Of a DNA stretch of 64,000 nt, positions 35,300-43,149 are shown in pieces; the stretch's first letter is position 1; the number at the start of each line of letters is the position of its first letter. The stretch is taken from positions 186,001 to 250,000 of the forward strand of contig NZ_BSTN01000005.1 in NCBI RefSeq assembly GCF_030269545.1, read 5' to 3'. Made by a program: the position numbers and the translations under genes. The notes under the pieces were generated by a model. It saw only the letters and a program-made list of their open reading frames with translations. It did not search any database and was not told the DNA's origin. This stretch comes from Actinomadura sp. NBRC 104425. Lineage in GTDB: Bacteria; Actinomycetota; Actinomycetes; Streptosporangiales; Streptosporangiaceae.

Positions 35300-35706
35300 T
35301 CCTCCTCCCTCCCAGAGGTGCGGGCGGCGGGTTCGCCTTCGCGGTCGGCGGTGCCGAGGCTTTCGCGGAGCCGTTCCTGCGCGCCCTGCAGGGCGCCCTT
35401 GGTCTTGCTCTTGGCGCCGGACTGCTGCATGTCGCCGACCATCTGCGGGATGCCCTTGGCGGTGCCGTCGTGGGCGATGTCCAGTCGGTTGACCGCCTCG
35501 GCGAACCGCAGGTAGGTGTCGACGCTGGCGACGACGATCCGCACGTCGACGGTGAGGATCTCGATGCCGACCAGCGACACGCGCGCGTACACGTCGATGA
35601 CCAGTCCCTTGTCCAGGATCAGGTCGACGACGTCGGCCAGGCCGCTGGAGCCGCCGCGCTGGACGTAGTTGGTGCCCGAGGTCTGCTGGGCGATCGGCCC
35701 AGTCAT
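35296..35706 (-). CDS. gvpA: Gas vesicle major shell protein GvpA
   Basis: 136 residues. The central fold [54 protein letters not shown] is GvpA, the main ribbed-shell protein that forms the hollow gas-filled vesicle. A 60-residue hydrophilic, Lys/Gln/Glu-rich extension follows the core, as in actinobacterial GvpA, where halophile proteins stop near 75. ATG 35706 has AGGAG 8 bases upstream and is preferred to 35715. A good promoter lies 80 bases upstream, so this is the head of the operon gvpA-F-G-O-J-L-S-K. Confidence 0.92.
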   Translation of the reverse strand: MTGPIAQQTSGTNYVQRGGSSGLADVVDLILDKGLVIDVYARVSLVGIEILTVDVRIVVASVDTYLRFAEAVNRLDIAHDGTAKGIPQMVGDMQQSGAKSKTKGALQGAQERLRESLGTADREGEPAARTSGREEE

Positions 35707-35785
35707 GTCATCCACTCCTCGTGGGATCGGGGGGGGATGCCGCTGTATTCACAGCCCCCCTACCCGCACTTACCGGGCTAAACGG

Positions 35786-35815
35786 GACATAGAGCTTCGG
35801 TTGTCACATGGTCAA
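35786..35815 (-). promoter_or_regulatory. Promoter of the gvpA operon
   Basis: On the minus strand TTGACC (35815-35810) and TATGTC (35791-35786) are separated by 18 bases. The start of transcription would be near 35779, leaving a leader of about 73 bases to gvpA that includes a run of eight G. The -35 box lies just after the stop of the upstream gene. Confidence 0.65.
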
Positions 35816-35825
35816 CTCCCGCCGA

Positions 35826-36275
35826 TCAGCGCCGCCGGGCCACCCGGCGGCCGATCACGACCGCGGCGGCCGCCACGGCCACAACGGACGCGGCGCGCAG
35901 CAGACGGCGCAGCGACAGCACCTGGACCAGCCGCCCCGGCAGCGCCGCCGCACCGTGCGCGGCGCGTTCGGCGGTGCCGGCGACCTGACCGCCGACACGC
36001 CGGGCCGCACCCGCCGCGGTCCCGGCCGTCGCCGCCGCGACCTGCGTGGTCTTGTGCGCGGTGTCGCGTGCGGTGGCCGCATGTCCGCGCACGGCACCGG
36101 CCGCCTTGCCCGCGGTCTCGCCGGTCGCCTTGTCGGCGGTCTTCCCCGCAGCCCTGCCCGTGGCCGCGGTCTCGCCGGCCATCACCCTGGCCCCGGCCGC
36201 CGCCTTCCCGGCAGCCGCGCCGACGCCCTTACCGGCCTCGCCGGTGTCCTTGCCGGAGTGTGAAGAGGTGCTCAT
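35826..36275 (-). CDS. Ala-rich apolipoprotein-like membrane protein next to gvpA
   Basis: 149 residues, over a third alanine. Residues about 15-110 are a string of short A/G/K/T segments (GKAAAGARVMAGETAATGRAAGKTADKATGETAGKAAGAV) likely to form long amphipathic helices, as in LEA-like or phasin-like proteins. Residues about 128-143 form one hydrophobic helix (ASVVAVAAAAVVIG) ending in RRVARRR, a membrane anchor with the basic end in the cytoplasm. AGGAGG lies 5 bases before the ATG. It immediately precedes gvpA in the same direction, so it may tether or organise vesicles; this is inference from position. Confidence 0.7.
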   Translation of the reverse strand: MSTSSHSGKDTGEAGKGVGAAAGKAAAGARVMAGETAATGRAAGKTADKATGETAGKAAGAVRGHAATARDTAHKTTQVAAATAGTAAGAARRVGGQVAGTAERAAHGAAALPGRLVQVLSLRRLLRAASVVAVAAAAVVIGRRVARRR

Positions 36276-36850
36276 GACGTCCTCCTATTCCGCCTCATCG
36301 AGGCATGGGGTCGTCTCCGGTCAGATTTGCGGCATTTGTCCGGAGATCGTGGCTGACGTCGGCACCTACCCGCCAAAAGGCATGCCATGCCTCCCACCGG
36401 AACGCAAGACACTCCCACCAACCCCCCCCGGCCAGCCCGTTCCGGCCCGGCGCCGCAGAAGGCCGAACCGCGAGCCGCACGCCCCGTGTGGGCGGCCGAC
36501 TCGCGGCGGTGGCGGCAGATCCGCGCAGGACCGCACGAAGAGACGGCCGGCGAGCATCCTGACCGCGATGGATGGCGGCGCGCCGCCCACGCCGGCGGCC
36601 GGCCCGGTGGCGACAGCACGCCGCCTTGTCCTGCAGGCCACAGCCGCCCGGCACCTTCCGCGCCCGGCCGATGCCGACCGGGCGCAGAGCGACTCGCGAA
36701 CGGCCCTCCCCTACTGCCAACAAACCAGCACGGGCAGTCGTTTGCCGTGACTCTGAGTGAGATCACCTTTCTAGGTGATTGGAGTGTTGTTGGGGTTGTG
36801 TGTTGGTAGTGGTGGGAATGTCACCAACCCGGCACCTTGACAAAGTAAGG
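36276..36850. other. Intergenic region between the gvp and erm units
   Basis: 575 bases. No gene recognised on either strand. It should contain the promoter of the Ala-rich gene next to gvpA. At 36762-36779 lies ATCACCT-TTCT-AGGTGAT, a perfect inverted repeat in AT-rich sequence, and at 36809-36864 a segment related to one before the sigma factor gene. The inverted repeat is about 75 bases downstream of the erm stop and may end that transcript. Confidence 0.5.
36762..36779. terminator. Inverted repeat downstream of erm
   Basis: ATCACCT-TTCT-AGGTGAT: 7-base arms, 4-base loop, no following T run. It could be a weak terminator for erm or a protein-binding palindrome. Confidence 0.4.
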
Positions 36851-36864
36851 TCAGGGTTGTCGTG
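36809..36864 (+). repeat. Segment related to the region upstream of the sigma factor gene
   Basis: This stretch aligns over about 55 bases with 43213-43267 (roughly three quarters identical). The shared centre is TTGACAAAGTAAGGTCAG (36837-36854) against TTTACGTAGTAAGGTAAG. Its 3' end runs to the erm stop codon region on the opposite strand, and no plus-strand gene follows it. Confidence 0.55.
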
Positions 36865-37729
36865 ATGTGCCGGCCCGGGCCCTGGCAGAAGGAAGGCCGT
36901 ACAGGACGCGGAACAGCCGCACCCACTGGTCCGGATGCACGAAGGCCACCACCGCGTCCCGCTCCACCCCGGCAGCGTGCAACGCCGTGTCCACCCTCCC
37001 CCGGGGATGCTCGCGCCGCAGCGACGCCCGCAGAGTGCCGCCCTCCCCCCTGAACCCCAGGGCGACGCACCGCTCGTAGTCCGCCAGCGCCGAGGCGGGC
37101 AGCAGCGGCCGCGGACGGCGCACCAGCCGCAGGATCGCCGAGTCCACCCGCGGGACGGGACGAAACAGCTCCCGGCCGATCCGCTCCCCCAGCCGCCACT
37201 CCAACAGCGGCCACGACCGCACCGTCACCAGGCTCCAGCGGCCGTAGTCACCGGTGCGTTTGCGGGCGTACTCCAGCTGGGTCACCAGCGTCGCCGACGT
37301 CAGCCGAGGCGCACGCAGGCACCACTGGACGATCGGCGACGTCAGCGAGTACGGGATGTTGCCCGCCACCGCGAACGGCCCGCGCGGCGGCCGCGCCCGC
37401 AGAAAGTCACCGCGCACGACGCGCACGTTGGGCAGGTCGGCGCACCGCCGCCGCGCCCGCCCGGCCAGCACCGGATCGATCTCATAGGCGATGACGTGCG
37501 CGTCGCCGGCGGCCAGCGCGGCGGTGACCCGCCCGTCCCCGGCGCCGACCTCCACCACCAGGTCACCGGGACGGGCGGCCACCGACCGCACGATCGACCC
37601 GATCGCGCGCGGGTCGGCCAGAAAGTTCTGCGACAGGAAACGGCGGGCGCGGTCGCGTCCGGACCGGGAAGGCTGGGAAGCCGGACGCATAAGCGCGCCG
37701 AAGGTGCGTGACGTGGGATTCCGGGTCAT
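36851..37729 (-). CDS. erm: Erm-type 23S rRNA adenine N6-methyltransferase
   Basis: 292 residues. RRFLSQNFLADPRAI, the SAM-binding EVGAGDGRVTAAL, acidic YEIDP, DFLRARPP, catalytic NIPY in GNIPYSLTSPIVQWCL, and LVTQLEYARKRTGDYGRWSLVTVRSWPLLEW follow Erm proteins of the ErmE type closely, and the PxQFRPVP-like segment LFRPVPRVDSAI is there. The family methylates A2058 of 23S rRNA and gives resistance to macrolides, lincosamides and streptogramin B. Housekeeping KsgA has a different central region, so KsgA is unlikely. GGAGGAC lies 7 bases before the ATG but is buried in a hairpin. An upstream short frame and WhiB7-like promoter suggest induction by antibiotic. Confidence 0.9.
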   Translation of the reverse strand: MTRNPTSRTFGALMRPASQPSRSGRDRARRFLSQNFLADPRAIGSIVRSVAARPGDLVVEVGAGDGRVTAALAAGDAHVIAYEIDPVLAGRARRRCADLPNVRVVRGDFLRARPPRGPFAVAGNIPYSLTSPIVQWCLRAPRLTSATLVTQLEYARKRTGDYGRWSLVTVRSWPLLEWRLGERIGRELFRPVPRVDSAILRLVRRPRPLLPASALADYERCVALGFRGEGGTLRASLRREHPRGRVDTALHAAGVERDAVVAFVHPDQWVRLFRVLYGLPSARARAGTSRQP

Positions 37730-37736
37730 CGTGGGT

Positions 37737-37779
37737 GTCCTCCGCGGCCGGACACGCCGCAGCCGGGCCGCGCGAGGAC
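37737..37779 (-). promoter_or_regulatory. Hairpin covering the erm ribosome binding site
   Basis: In the mRNA, GTCCTCGCGCGGCC (37779-37766) pairs with GGCCGCGGAGGAC (37749-37737) with a single bulged base. The 3' arm contains the GGAGG ribosome site of erm, so this fold would block translation until disrupted. Confidence 0.7.
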
Positions 37780-38025
37780 GCCGTCACCGGCGACGCGGAC
37801 GAGAAGGCGGGGCGCGACCGGCCGGACGCGACGGGCACAGGCCCGTCCGGATGGGCAAGGGACCGGTCACGGCCCTGAACACGCGGGACACCACGAACAG
37901 CTCGGGAGCACGACGGCACCACGCGGACAACGCGAACGGTGCGGGCACCGCAAACACGCGGATCAGCGCACGCGCTCTACGCAGACAGGCGTCAGATCAC
38001 GCATCGGCGCGGCGGCCCGGCGGGT

Positions 38026-38109
38026 TCAGAGCCGGACGCCGCCGCGCAGCCGCCAGAACACGACGGCACCGCGGACGAGGACGCCGTCGAAGCCGCTCAT
38101 CGCTCCCAT
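38026..38109 (-). CDS. Putative erm leader peptide (27 codons)
   Basis: A short frame from ATG 38109 to TGA 38026-38028, 296 bases before erm. Its first codon coincides with the expected transcription start of the promoter just upstream, so it would be translated leaderlessly. A second ATG in frame lies at 38100. The peptide ends FWRLRGGVRL; the Arg-Leu-Arg at residues 20-22 is the +x+ type of motif at which macrolide-bound ribosomes stall in leader peptides such as ErmDL. Codons 10-14 contain GTCCTCGTCCGCGG, which can pair with the erm ribosome-site arm. A real peptide is likely but not proven. Confidence 0.55.
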   Translation of the reverse strand: MGAMSGFDGVLVRGAVVFWRLRGGVRL

Positions 38110-38116
38110 ACCGCCG

Positions 38117-38154
38117 ATCCTAGGAGCCCCGCCGCCACCCGCCCAACAGGTTTT
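38117..38154 (-). promoter_or_regulatory. WhiB7-like promoter upstream of erm
   Basis: On the minus strand: AAAA (38154-38151), four bases, TTGGGC (38146-38141), 18 bases, TAGGAT (38122-38117). An A/T run just upstream of a poor -35 box is the known mark of WhiB7-dependent promoters, where the AT-hook of WhiB7 binds next to sigma A. Transcription should start at or next to the leader ATG at 38109. Confidence 0.6.
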
Positions 38155-38183
38155 CCGCACACGACCGGGTAGCCGAGCACCAC

Positions 38184-38213
38184 GCCGGACCGCCACGGAC
38201 GGGGCGGTCCGGC
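38184..38213 (-). terminator. Hairpin downstream of menD
   Basis: A perfect 11-bp stem, GCCGGACCGCC with GGCGGTCCGGC, and an 8-base loop, starting 26 bases after the menD stop. No T run, but placed to separate the men transcript from the erm promoter. Confidence 0.6.
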
Positions 38214-38238
38214 ACGCGACAACCCTCCCATCCGGGGG

Positions 38239-39906
38239 CTACAGCAGGTCGCGGACGGCCTTGTGCGCGGCCTTGCGCATCGCCGCGTGCAGCACCGCGT
38301 TGGCGTCGCGGTCGGTGCGGGCCTCCACGATCCGCAGCCCGCTGCCCGTGATCGCCTTGGGCAGCTCGTCCGCCGACTCCAGCCGCCGGTACGGCAGCCC
38401 GTGCGCCGCCGCCACATGCTCCAGGTCCACCTGGTGCGGGGTGCCGAACACCCGCTCGAACGGCCCGTCCAGCGCCGCCTGCGGCAGCAGCGAGAAGATC
38501 CCGCCGCCGCGGTTGTTCACCACCACGATCGCCAGGTCCGGACGGCGCTCGTCGGGCCCCAGCACCAGCCCGTTGCGGTCGTGCAGGAACGCCAGATCGC
38601 CCAGCAGCGCGTACGAGCGGCCGCTGTGCGCCAGCGCCGCGCCCACCGCCGTCGACACCAGCCCGTCGATGCCGCTGGCGCCGCGGTTGGTCATCACCCG
38701 GATGCCGCGACGCGGCCGCATCACCTGCTCCAGGTCCCGGATCGGCATGCTGGCCGCGCTGAACAGCAGCGACCCGGCCGGCAGCGCCGCCGCCAGATCC
38801 CGCGCCAGGCGCGGCTCGGTCACCTCCGGCGAGGCGTCCAGCACCGCGTCCACCGCCGCCGCGGCCGCCCGGTCGGCCGTCCGCCACGACCGCAGCCAGC
38901 CGTCGTCGCCGCCCGACAGCACCGGAATCTCCACATCCTGCGCCACCTGCGTGGCCGACCGCACCGGATCCGGCCAGCGCGCCAGGTCCGGTGACAGCAC
39001 GATGTGCTCCTCGGCGCGGCGCAGCAGCGACAGCAGCGGCCGCGACAGGCCCGGCTTGCCCAGCGTCACCACCACCTCCGGGCGGTGCCGCTCCACGAAC
39101 TCCGGCACCCCCAACAGGAAGTGGTACGCCGACAGCGCATGGTCGCCGTAGCGGGCGTTGCCGCTGGGCTCCGACAGCACCGGCCAGCCCGCCATCGACG
39201 CGGCCGCCACATACCGTTTGACGTTCACCGCGCCGTCCCCGACCACCAGCACGCCGCGCCGCGTCGCCGGCACGTGCAGCACCGACCCCGGCGTGGCCGC
39301 CCGCACCTTGGTCCACGCGCCGGTCGCGTCACCGTCCAGCGGCTCGCACCACGAGACGTCCCCGTCGGGGATCAGCGGCTCGCGGAACGCCACGTTCAGA
39401 TGCACCGGGCCCGGGTCGGGGGCCTGCGCCAGCCCCCACGCCCGGCTGGTCACCGACCGCCAGTACGCCACCATCCCGGGGCGGTTCTCCGGCACGCCGA
39501 TCTCGCAGCTCCACCGCGCCGCCGTCCCGTACAGCTTGATCTGGTCGATGGTCTGGTTGGAGCCGGTGTCGCGCAGCTCGGGGGGACGGTCGGCGGTCAG
39601 CACCACCAGCGGCACGCCCGCCTGGTGCGCCTCGATCACCGCCGGGTGGAAGTTGGCCGCGGCCGTGCCCGAGGTGCACACCACCGCGACCGGGCGGCCC
39701 GACCGCTTGGCCAGCCCCAGCGCCAGGAACGACGCCGACCGCTCGTCGATCCGCACGTGCAGCCGCGTCCGGCCCGCCACCGCCGCCTCGTGCAGCGCCA
39801 GCGCCAGCGGCGCCGACCGCGATCCGGGCGCCAGCACCGCGTCGGTCATGCCGCACCGCAGCAACTCGTCCACCAGCACCGTGGCCAGCGCGGTCGCCGG
39901 GTTCAT
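38239..39906 (-). CDS. menD: SEPHCHC synthase (2-succinyl-5-enolpyruvyl-6-hydroxy-3-cyclohexene-1-carboxylate synthase)
   Basis: 555 residues, a ThDP enzyme of menaquinone synthesis joining isochorismate and 2-oxoglutarate. Family marks: PGSRSAPLALALHE near the N-terminus, HVRIDERSASFLALGLAKRSGRPVAVVCTSGTAAANFHPAVIEAH, DRPPELRDTGSNQTIDQIKLYG, NRGASGIDGLVSTAVGAA and GDLAFLHDRNGL (ThDP-binding GDx-N motif), NNRGGGIFSLLPQ. Its ATG overlaps the menC stop by one base (TGATG), so the two are coupled. A hairpin terminator follows. Confidence 0.95.
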   Translation of the reverse strand: MNPATALATVLVDELLRCGMTDAVLAPGSRSAPLALALHEAAVAGRTRLHVRIDERSASFLALGLAKRSGRPVAVVCTSGTAAANFHPAVIEAHQAGVPLVVLTADRPPELRDTGSNQTIDQIKLYGTAARWSCEIGVPENRPGMVAYWRSVTSRAWGLAQAPDPGPVHLNVAFREPLIPDGDVSWCEPLDGDATGAWTKVRAATPGSVLHVPATRRGVLVVGDGAVNVKRYVAAASMAGWPVLSEPSGNARYGDHALSAYHFLLGVPEFVERHRPEVVVTLGKPGLSRPLLSLLRRAEEHIVLSPDLARWPDPVRSATQVAQDVEIPVLSGGDDGWLRSWRTADRAAAAAVDAVLDASPEVTEPRLARDLAAALPAGSLLFSAASMPIRDLEQVMRPRRGIRVMTNRGASGIDGLVSTAVGAALAHSGRSYALLGDLAFLHDRNGLVLGPDERRPDLAIVVVNNRGGGIFSLLPQAALDGPFERVFGTPHQVDLEHVAAAHGLPYRRLESADELPKAITGSGLRIVEARTDRDANAVLHAAMRKAAHKAVRDLL

Positions 39907-40865
39907 CAACGCACCACCCCGATCACCGGCGCACCGCCCAGCAGCGACTGCGCCTCGGCGGTCCGCGTCCGCCACCGCTCGGCCGTCGCGGCGTCGGCCT
40001 CGTGCCGGGCCAGCGCCGCCGGGTCCACCCGCGGGCGGCGCACGGGCAACGCGCCGCCGACCGGCGTCAACGGGTCGTCCACCACATCGCCGTGCAGCAG
40101 CGACAGCGTCGCCAGCCCGCACGCGTACCGCAGTTCCGGCAGCGCCGCCGCCAGCGCCACGCCCGCCGCCAGCCCCACCGACGTCTCCACCGCGCTGGAC
40201 ACCACCACCGGCAGCCCGCACGCCTCGGCCACGCGCAGCGCCGCGCGGACCCCGCCCAGCGGCTGCACCTTCAGCACCGCCACGTCCGCCGCCTCGGCCG
40301 CGCGCACCTTCAGCGGGTCCTCGGCCCGGCGGATCGACTCGTCGGCCGCCACCGGCACGTCCACCAGGCGGCGCACCCGCGCCATCTCCTCCAGCGTCGC
40401 GCACGGCTGCTCGACGTACTCCAGGTCGAACCGGTCCAGCCGGCGGATCATCCGCGCCGCGGTGTCGACGTCCCACGCGCCGTTGACGTCCACCCGCAGC
40501 CGCCCCGACGGGCCCAGCGCGTCGCGCACCGCCTCCACCCGGGCCAGGTCGTCGAGTTCGTCCTGCCCGGGCTCGGCCACCTTCACCTTCGCGGTGCGGC
40601 ATCCGGACGCGGCGACGATCTGCCGCGCCCGTTCCGGCTCCACCGCCGGGACCGTCACGTTCACCGGGATCCGGTCGCGCACCGGCGCCGGCCACCCTTC
40701 GAACGCCGCCTCCCGCGCGGCGGCCAGCCAGCGGGCGCACTCGGCGGGGCCGTACTCGGCGAACGGGGAGAACTCCCCCCACCCGGCCGGGCCCCGTACG
40801 AGCACGCCCTCCCGCCGCGTGATGCCGCGGAACCGCGTCCGCATCGGGATGGCGTACACCCGCAC
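39906..40865 (-). CDS. menC: o-Succinylbenzoate synthase
   Basis: 319 residues of the enolase superfamily, dehydrating SHCHC to o-succinylbenzoate. TAKVKVAE holds the catalytic lysine (KxK), RVDVNGAWDVDTA and EYVEQPC carry metal ligands Asp and Glu, AADESIRR the third ligand, and VLKVQPLGGVRAAL the second catalytic lysine. It begins with GTG 40865 (VRVYAIPMRTRFRGITRREG, family start). It sits 40 bases after menB and before menD in the same direction, so menB-C-D form one operon. Confidence 0.93.
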   Translation of the reverse strand: MRVYAIPMRTRFRGITRREGVLVRGPAGWGEFSPFAEYGPAECARWLAAAREAAFEGWPAPVRDRIPVNVTVPAVEPERARQIVAASGCRTAKVKVAEPGQDELDDLARVEAVRDALGPSGRLRVDVNGAWDVDTAARMIRRLDRFDLEYVEQPCATLEEMARVRRLVDVPVAADESIRRAEDPLKVRAAEAADVAVLKVQPLGGVRAALRVAEACGLPVVVSSAVETSVGLAAGVALAAALPELRYACGLATLSLLHGDVVDDPLTPVGGALPVRRPRVDPAALARHEADAATAERWRTRTAEAQSLLGGAPVIGVVR

Positions 40866-40905
40866 CGGAATCCGACCCCCTGCCGTGACAAAGCCCGAAG
40901 AAAAG

Positions 40906-41820
40906 TTAGTAGTACCACGGGAAACGCGACCAATCGGGGGCGCGCTTGTCCAGGAACGCGTCGCGGCCCTCGACCGCCTCGTCGGTGCCGTAGGCCAGCC
41001 GCGTCGCCTCGCCGGCGAACAGCTGCTGCCCCACCAGCCCGTCGTCGACCAGGTTGAAGGCGTACTTGAGCATCCGCTGCGCCGTCGGGCTCTTGCCGTT
41101 GACCTTGCGCGCCCACTCCAGCGCCGTCGCCTCCAGCTCGGCGTGCGGCACCACCGCGTTCACCATGCCCATGCGGTGGGCGGCCTCGGCGTCGTAGGTG
41201 TCCCCCAGGAAGAAGATCTCCCTCGCGAACTTCTGGCCCACCTGCCGCGCCAGGTACGCCGACCCGAACCCGCCGTCGAAGCTGGCCACGTCGGCGTCGG
41301 TCTGCTTGAACCGGGCGTGCTCGCGGCTGGCCAGCGTCATGTCGCACACCACGTGCAGGCTGTGCCCGCCGCCGGCGGCCCAGCCGGGCACCACGCAGAT
41401 CACCACCTTGGGCATGAACCGGATCAGCCGCTGGCATTCCAGGATGTGCAGCCGCCCCGCCCGCGCCGGATCGATCGTGTCGGCGGTCTCGCCCGTGGCG
41501 TACCGGTAGCCGTCGCGGCCGCGGATGCGCTGGTCGCCGCCGGAGCAGAACGCCCACCCGCCGTCGCGGGGCGAGGGCCCGTTGCCGGTCAAAAGGACGC
41601 ATCCCACGTCGCTGGACATGCGGGCGTGGTCCAGCGCCCGGTACAGCTCGTCGACGGTGTGCGGGCGGAAGGCGTTGCGCACCTCGGGGCGGTTGAAGGC
41701 GATCCGCACCGTCCCGTGGTCGACGGCGCGGTGGTAGGTGATGTCGGTGAAGTCGAACCCCTCGACCTGCTTCCAGGCGTCGGGGTCGAACAGTTCGGAG
41801 ACCTTGCCCGCGTGTGGCAT
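40906..41820 (-). CDS. menB: 1,4-Dihydroxy-2-naphthoyl-CoA synthase
   Basis: 304 residues of the crotonase fold. FDFTDITYHRAVDHGTVRIAFNRPEVRNAFRPHTVDELYRALDHARM, CSGGDQRIRGRDGY, AGRLHILECQRLIRFMPKVVICVVPGWAAGGGHSLHVVCDMTLASREHARFKQTDADVASFDGGFGSAYLARQVGQKFAREIFFLGDTYDAEAAHRMGMVN are characteristic of MenB, including the aspartate in DVASFDGG used in the Claisen-type ring closure. It leads the minus-strand men operon and faces menE divergently. GAAGAGGGCACATG gives the ribosome site. Confidence 0.96.
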   Translation of the reverse strand: MPHAGKVSELFDPDAWKQVEGFDFTDITYHRAVDHGTVRIAFNRPEVRNAFRPHTVDELYRALDHARMSSDVGCVLLTGNGPSPRDGGWAFCSGGDQRIRGRDGYRYATGETADTIDPARAGRLHILECQRLIRFMPKVVICVVPGWAAGGGHSLHVVCDMTLASREHARFKQTDADVASFDGGFGSAYLARQVGQKFAREIFFLGDTYDAEAAHRMGMVNAVVPHAELEATALEWARKVNGKSPTAQRMLKYAFNLVDDGLVGQQLFAGEATRLAYGTDEAVEGRDAFLDKRAPDWSRFPWYY

Positions 41821-41931
41821 GTGCCCTCTTCCTCGGTCGGCGTGCGGGTGCCCTGCGTCCCCAATTCAACCGCTTCCGCAGGCCCCGCGGATTCGAACAC
41901 GTTCAACTCGATCGTCTAGTCTGGCGGAGTC

Positions 41932-43149
41932 ATGGACAGCACACGCATCGCCCCCGCCGCTTGCGCGGGTGCACGCACCGGTGAACGGCGGGTGCACGCC
42001 GTCGTGCTGCCTCCCGGGCGGCGGCTGTTCGAGGCGCTGGCCGCCGCGCTGGACGGCACCGGCCCGGCCATCTGCCCCCTGTCGCCCGACCTGCCCGCCC
42101 CCGCGCTGCGCACGCTGCTGGACGCCCTGGCCCCGCACGCCGTGCACACCGCCGACGGGGTGCGCGCACGCCCCGGCGGTGTGCCGGCGGCCGCCGACAC
42201 GGCCGTGCTGATCGCCACCTCCGGGTCCACCGGCACCCCCAAGATCGTCGAGCTGTCCGCGGCGGCGCTGCGGCACTCGGCCGCCGCCACCTTGGCCCGC
42301 ATCGGCGCCCGGCCCGGCGACCGCTGGCTGTGCTGCCTGCCCACCAGCCACATCGCCGGCGTCCAGGTGCTGGTGCGGTCCCTGGTCGCCGGCACCGAAC
42401 CGGTCATCCTGCCGCGCTTCGATACGACCGCGTTCGACGCCGCCCTGGCGTCGGGGCGGCCGCCGCACACCGCGCTGGTCCCCACCCAGCTGCGGCGCCT
42501 GGTCGACGCCGGAACCGACCTTGCCAAGGTCGGCGCCATCGTGCTGGGCGGCGCGCCCGCCTCCCCCGCCCTGCTCGCCCAGGCCCGCGAGCGCGGCGCG
42601 CGCATCCACACCACCTACGGCATGAGCGAGACCTGCGGCGGATGCGTCTACGACGGCGTCCCCCTGGACGGCGTCCGCGCGAAGGTCGGCGCCGACGGTC
42701 GCATCCGCCTGACCGGGCCGGTGCTGTTCACCGGCTACCGGCTGCGCGGCGACCTGACCGCCGCCGCCCGCGACGGCGACTGGTACCTCACCCCCGACCT
42801 GGGCGCCCTGGAGCCCGACGGGCGGCTGCGGGTGCGCGGCCGCGCCGACGACGTCATCAACACCGGCGGGGAGAAGGTCGTGGCGGGCGAGGTCGCCGCG
42901 CTGCTGTCCCGCCACCCGTCGGTGCGGGACGTGGTCGTGGTGGGCCGCCCCGACGCCGAGTGGGGGGAACGCGTCACCGCCGTCGTGGTGCCCGCCGGCG
43001 CCCCGCCCACCCTGGACGACCTGCGCGCGTTCGTCCGCGCCGCCATGCCCGCCTACGCCGCGCCCCGCGAGCTGCAGCTGGTGGAGGCGATCCCGCTGCT
43101 GTCGTCCGGCAAGCCCGACCGCCAGGCCCTCCGCCGCCCCGTCCCCTGA
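41932..43149 (+). CDS. menE: o-Succinylbenzoate-CoA ligase
   Basis: 405 residues, an adenylate-forming enzyme. AVLIATSGSTGTPKIVELS is the P-loop (A3), TYGMSETCGGC the A5 motif, YLTPDLGALEPDGRLRVRGRADDVINTGGEKV motifs A7-A8, and SSGKPDRQAL the A10 lysine. It is short compared with most acyl-CoA ligases but normal for actinobacterial MenE. It makes OSB-CoA for MenB, which is encoded divergently. TAGTCT at 41917-41922 is a probable -10 box placing the transcript start a few bases before the ATG; GGAG is just upstream. Confidence 0.92.
   Translation: MDSTRIAPAACAGARTGERRVHAVVLPPGRRLFEALAAALDGTGPAICPLSPDLPAPALRTLLDALAPHAVHTADGVRARPGGVPAAADTAVLIATSGSTGTPKIVELSAAALRHSAAATLARIGARPGDRWLCCLPTSHIAGVQVLVRSLVAGTEPVILPRFDTTAFDAALASGRPPHTALVPTQLRRLVDAGTDLAKVGAIVLGGAPASPALLAQARERGARIHTTYGMSETCGGCVYDGVPLDGVRAKVGADGRIRLTGPVLFTGYRLRGDLTAAARDGDWYLTPDLGALEPDGRLRVRGRADDVINTGGEKVVAGEVAALLSRHPSVRDVVVVGRPDAEWGERVTAVVVPAGAPPTLDDLRAFVRAAMPAYAAPRELQLVEAIPLLSSGKPDRQALRRPVP

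Noticed and set aside
36851..37729. KsgA (16S rRNA dimethyladenosine transferase) as an identity
   Set aside because: The segment TQLEYARKRTGDYGRWS and the overall pattern follow Erm of the ErmE type, not KsgA; the resistance-type leader also supports Erm.
39004..41919. Plus-strand open frame of 971 codons across menD/menC/menB
   Set aside because: Antisense shadow; the men genes on the minus strand carry every family motif.
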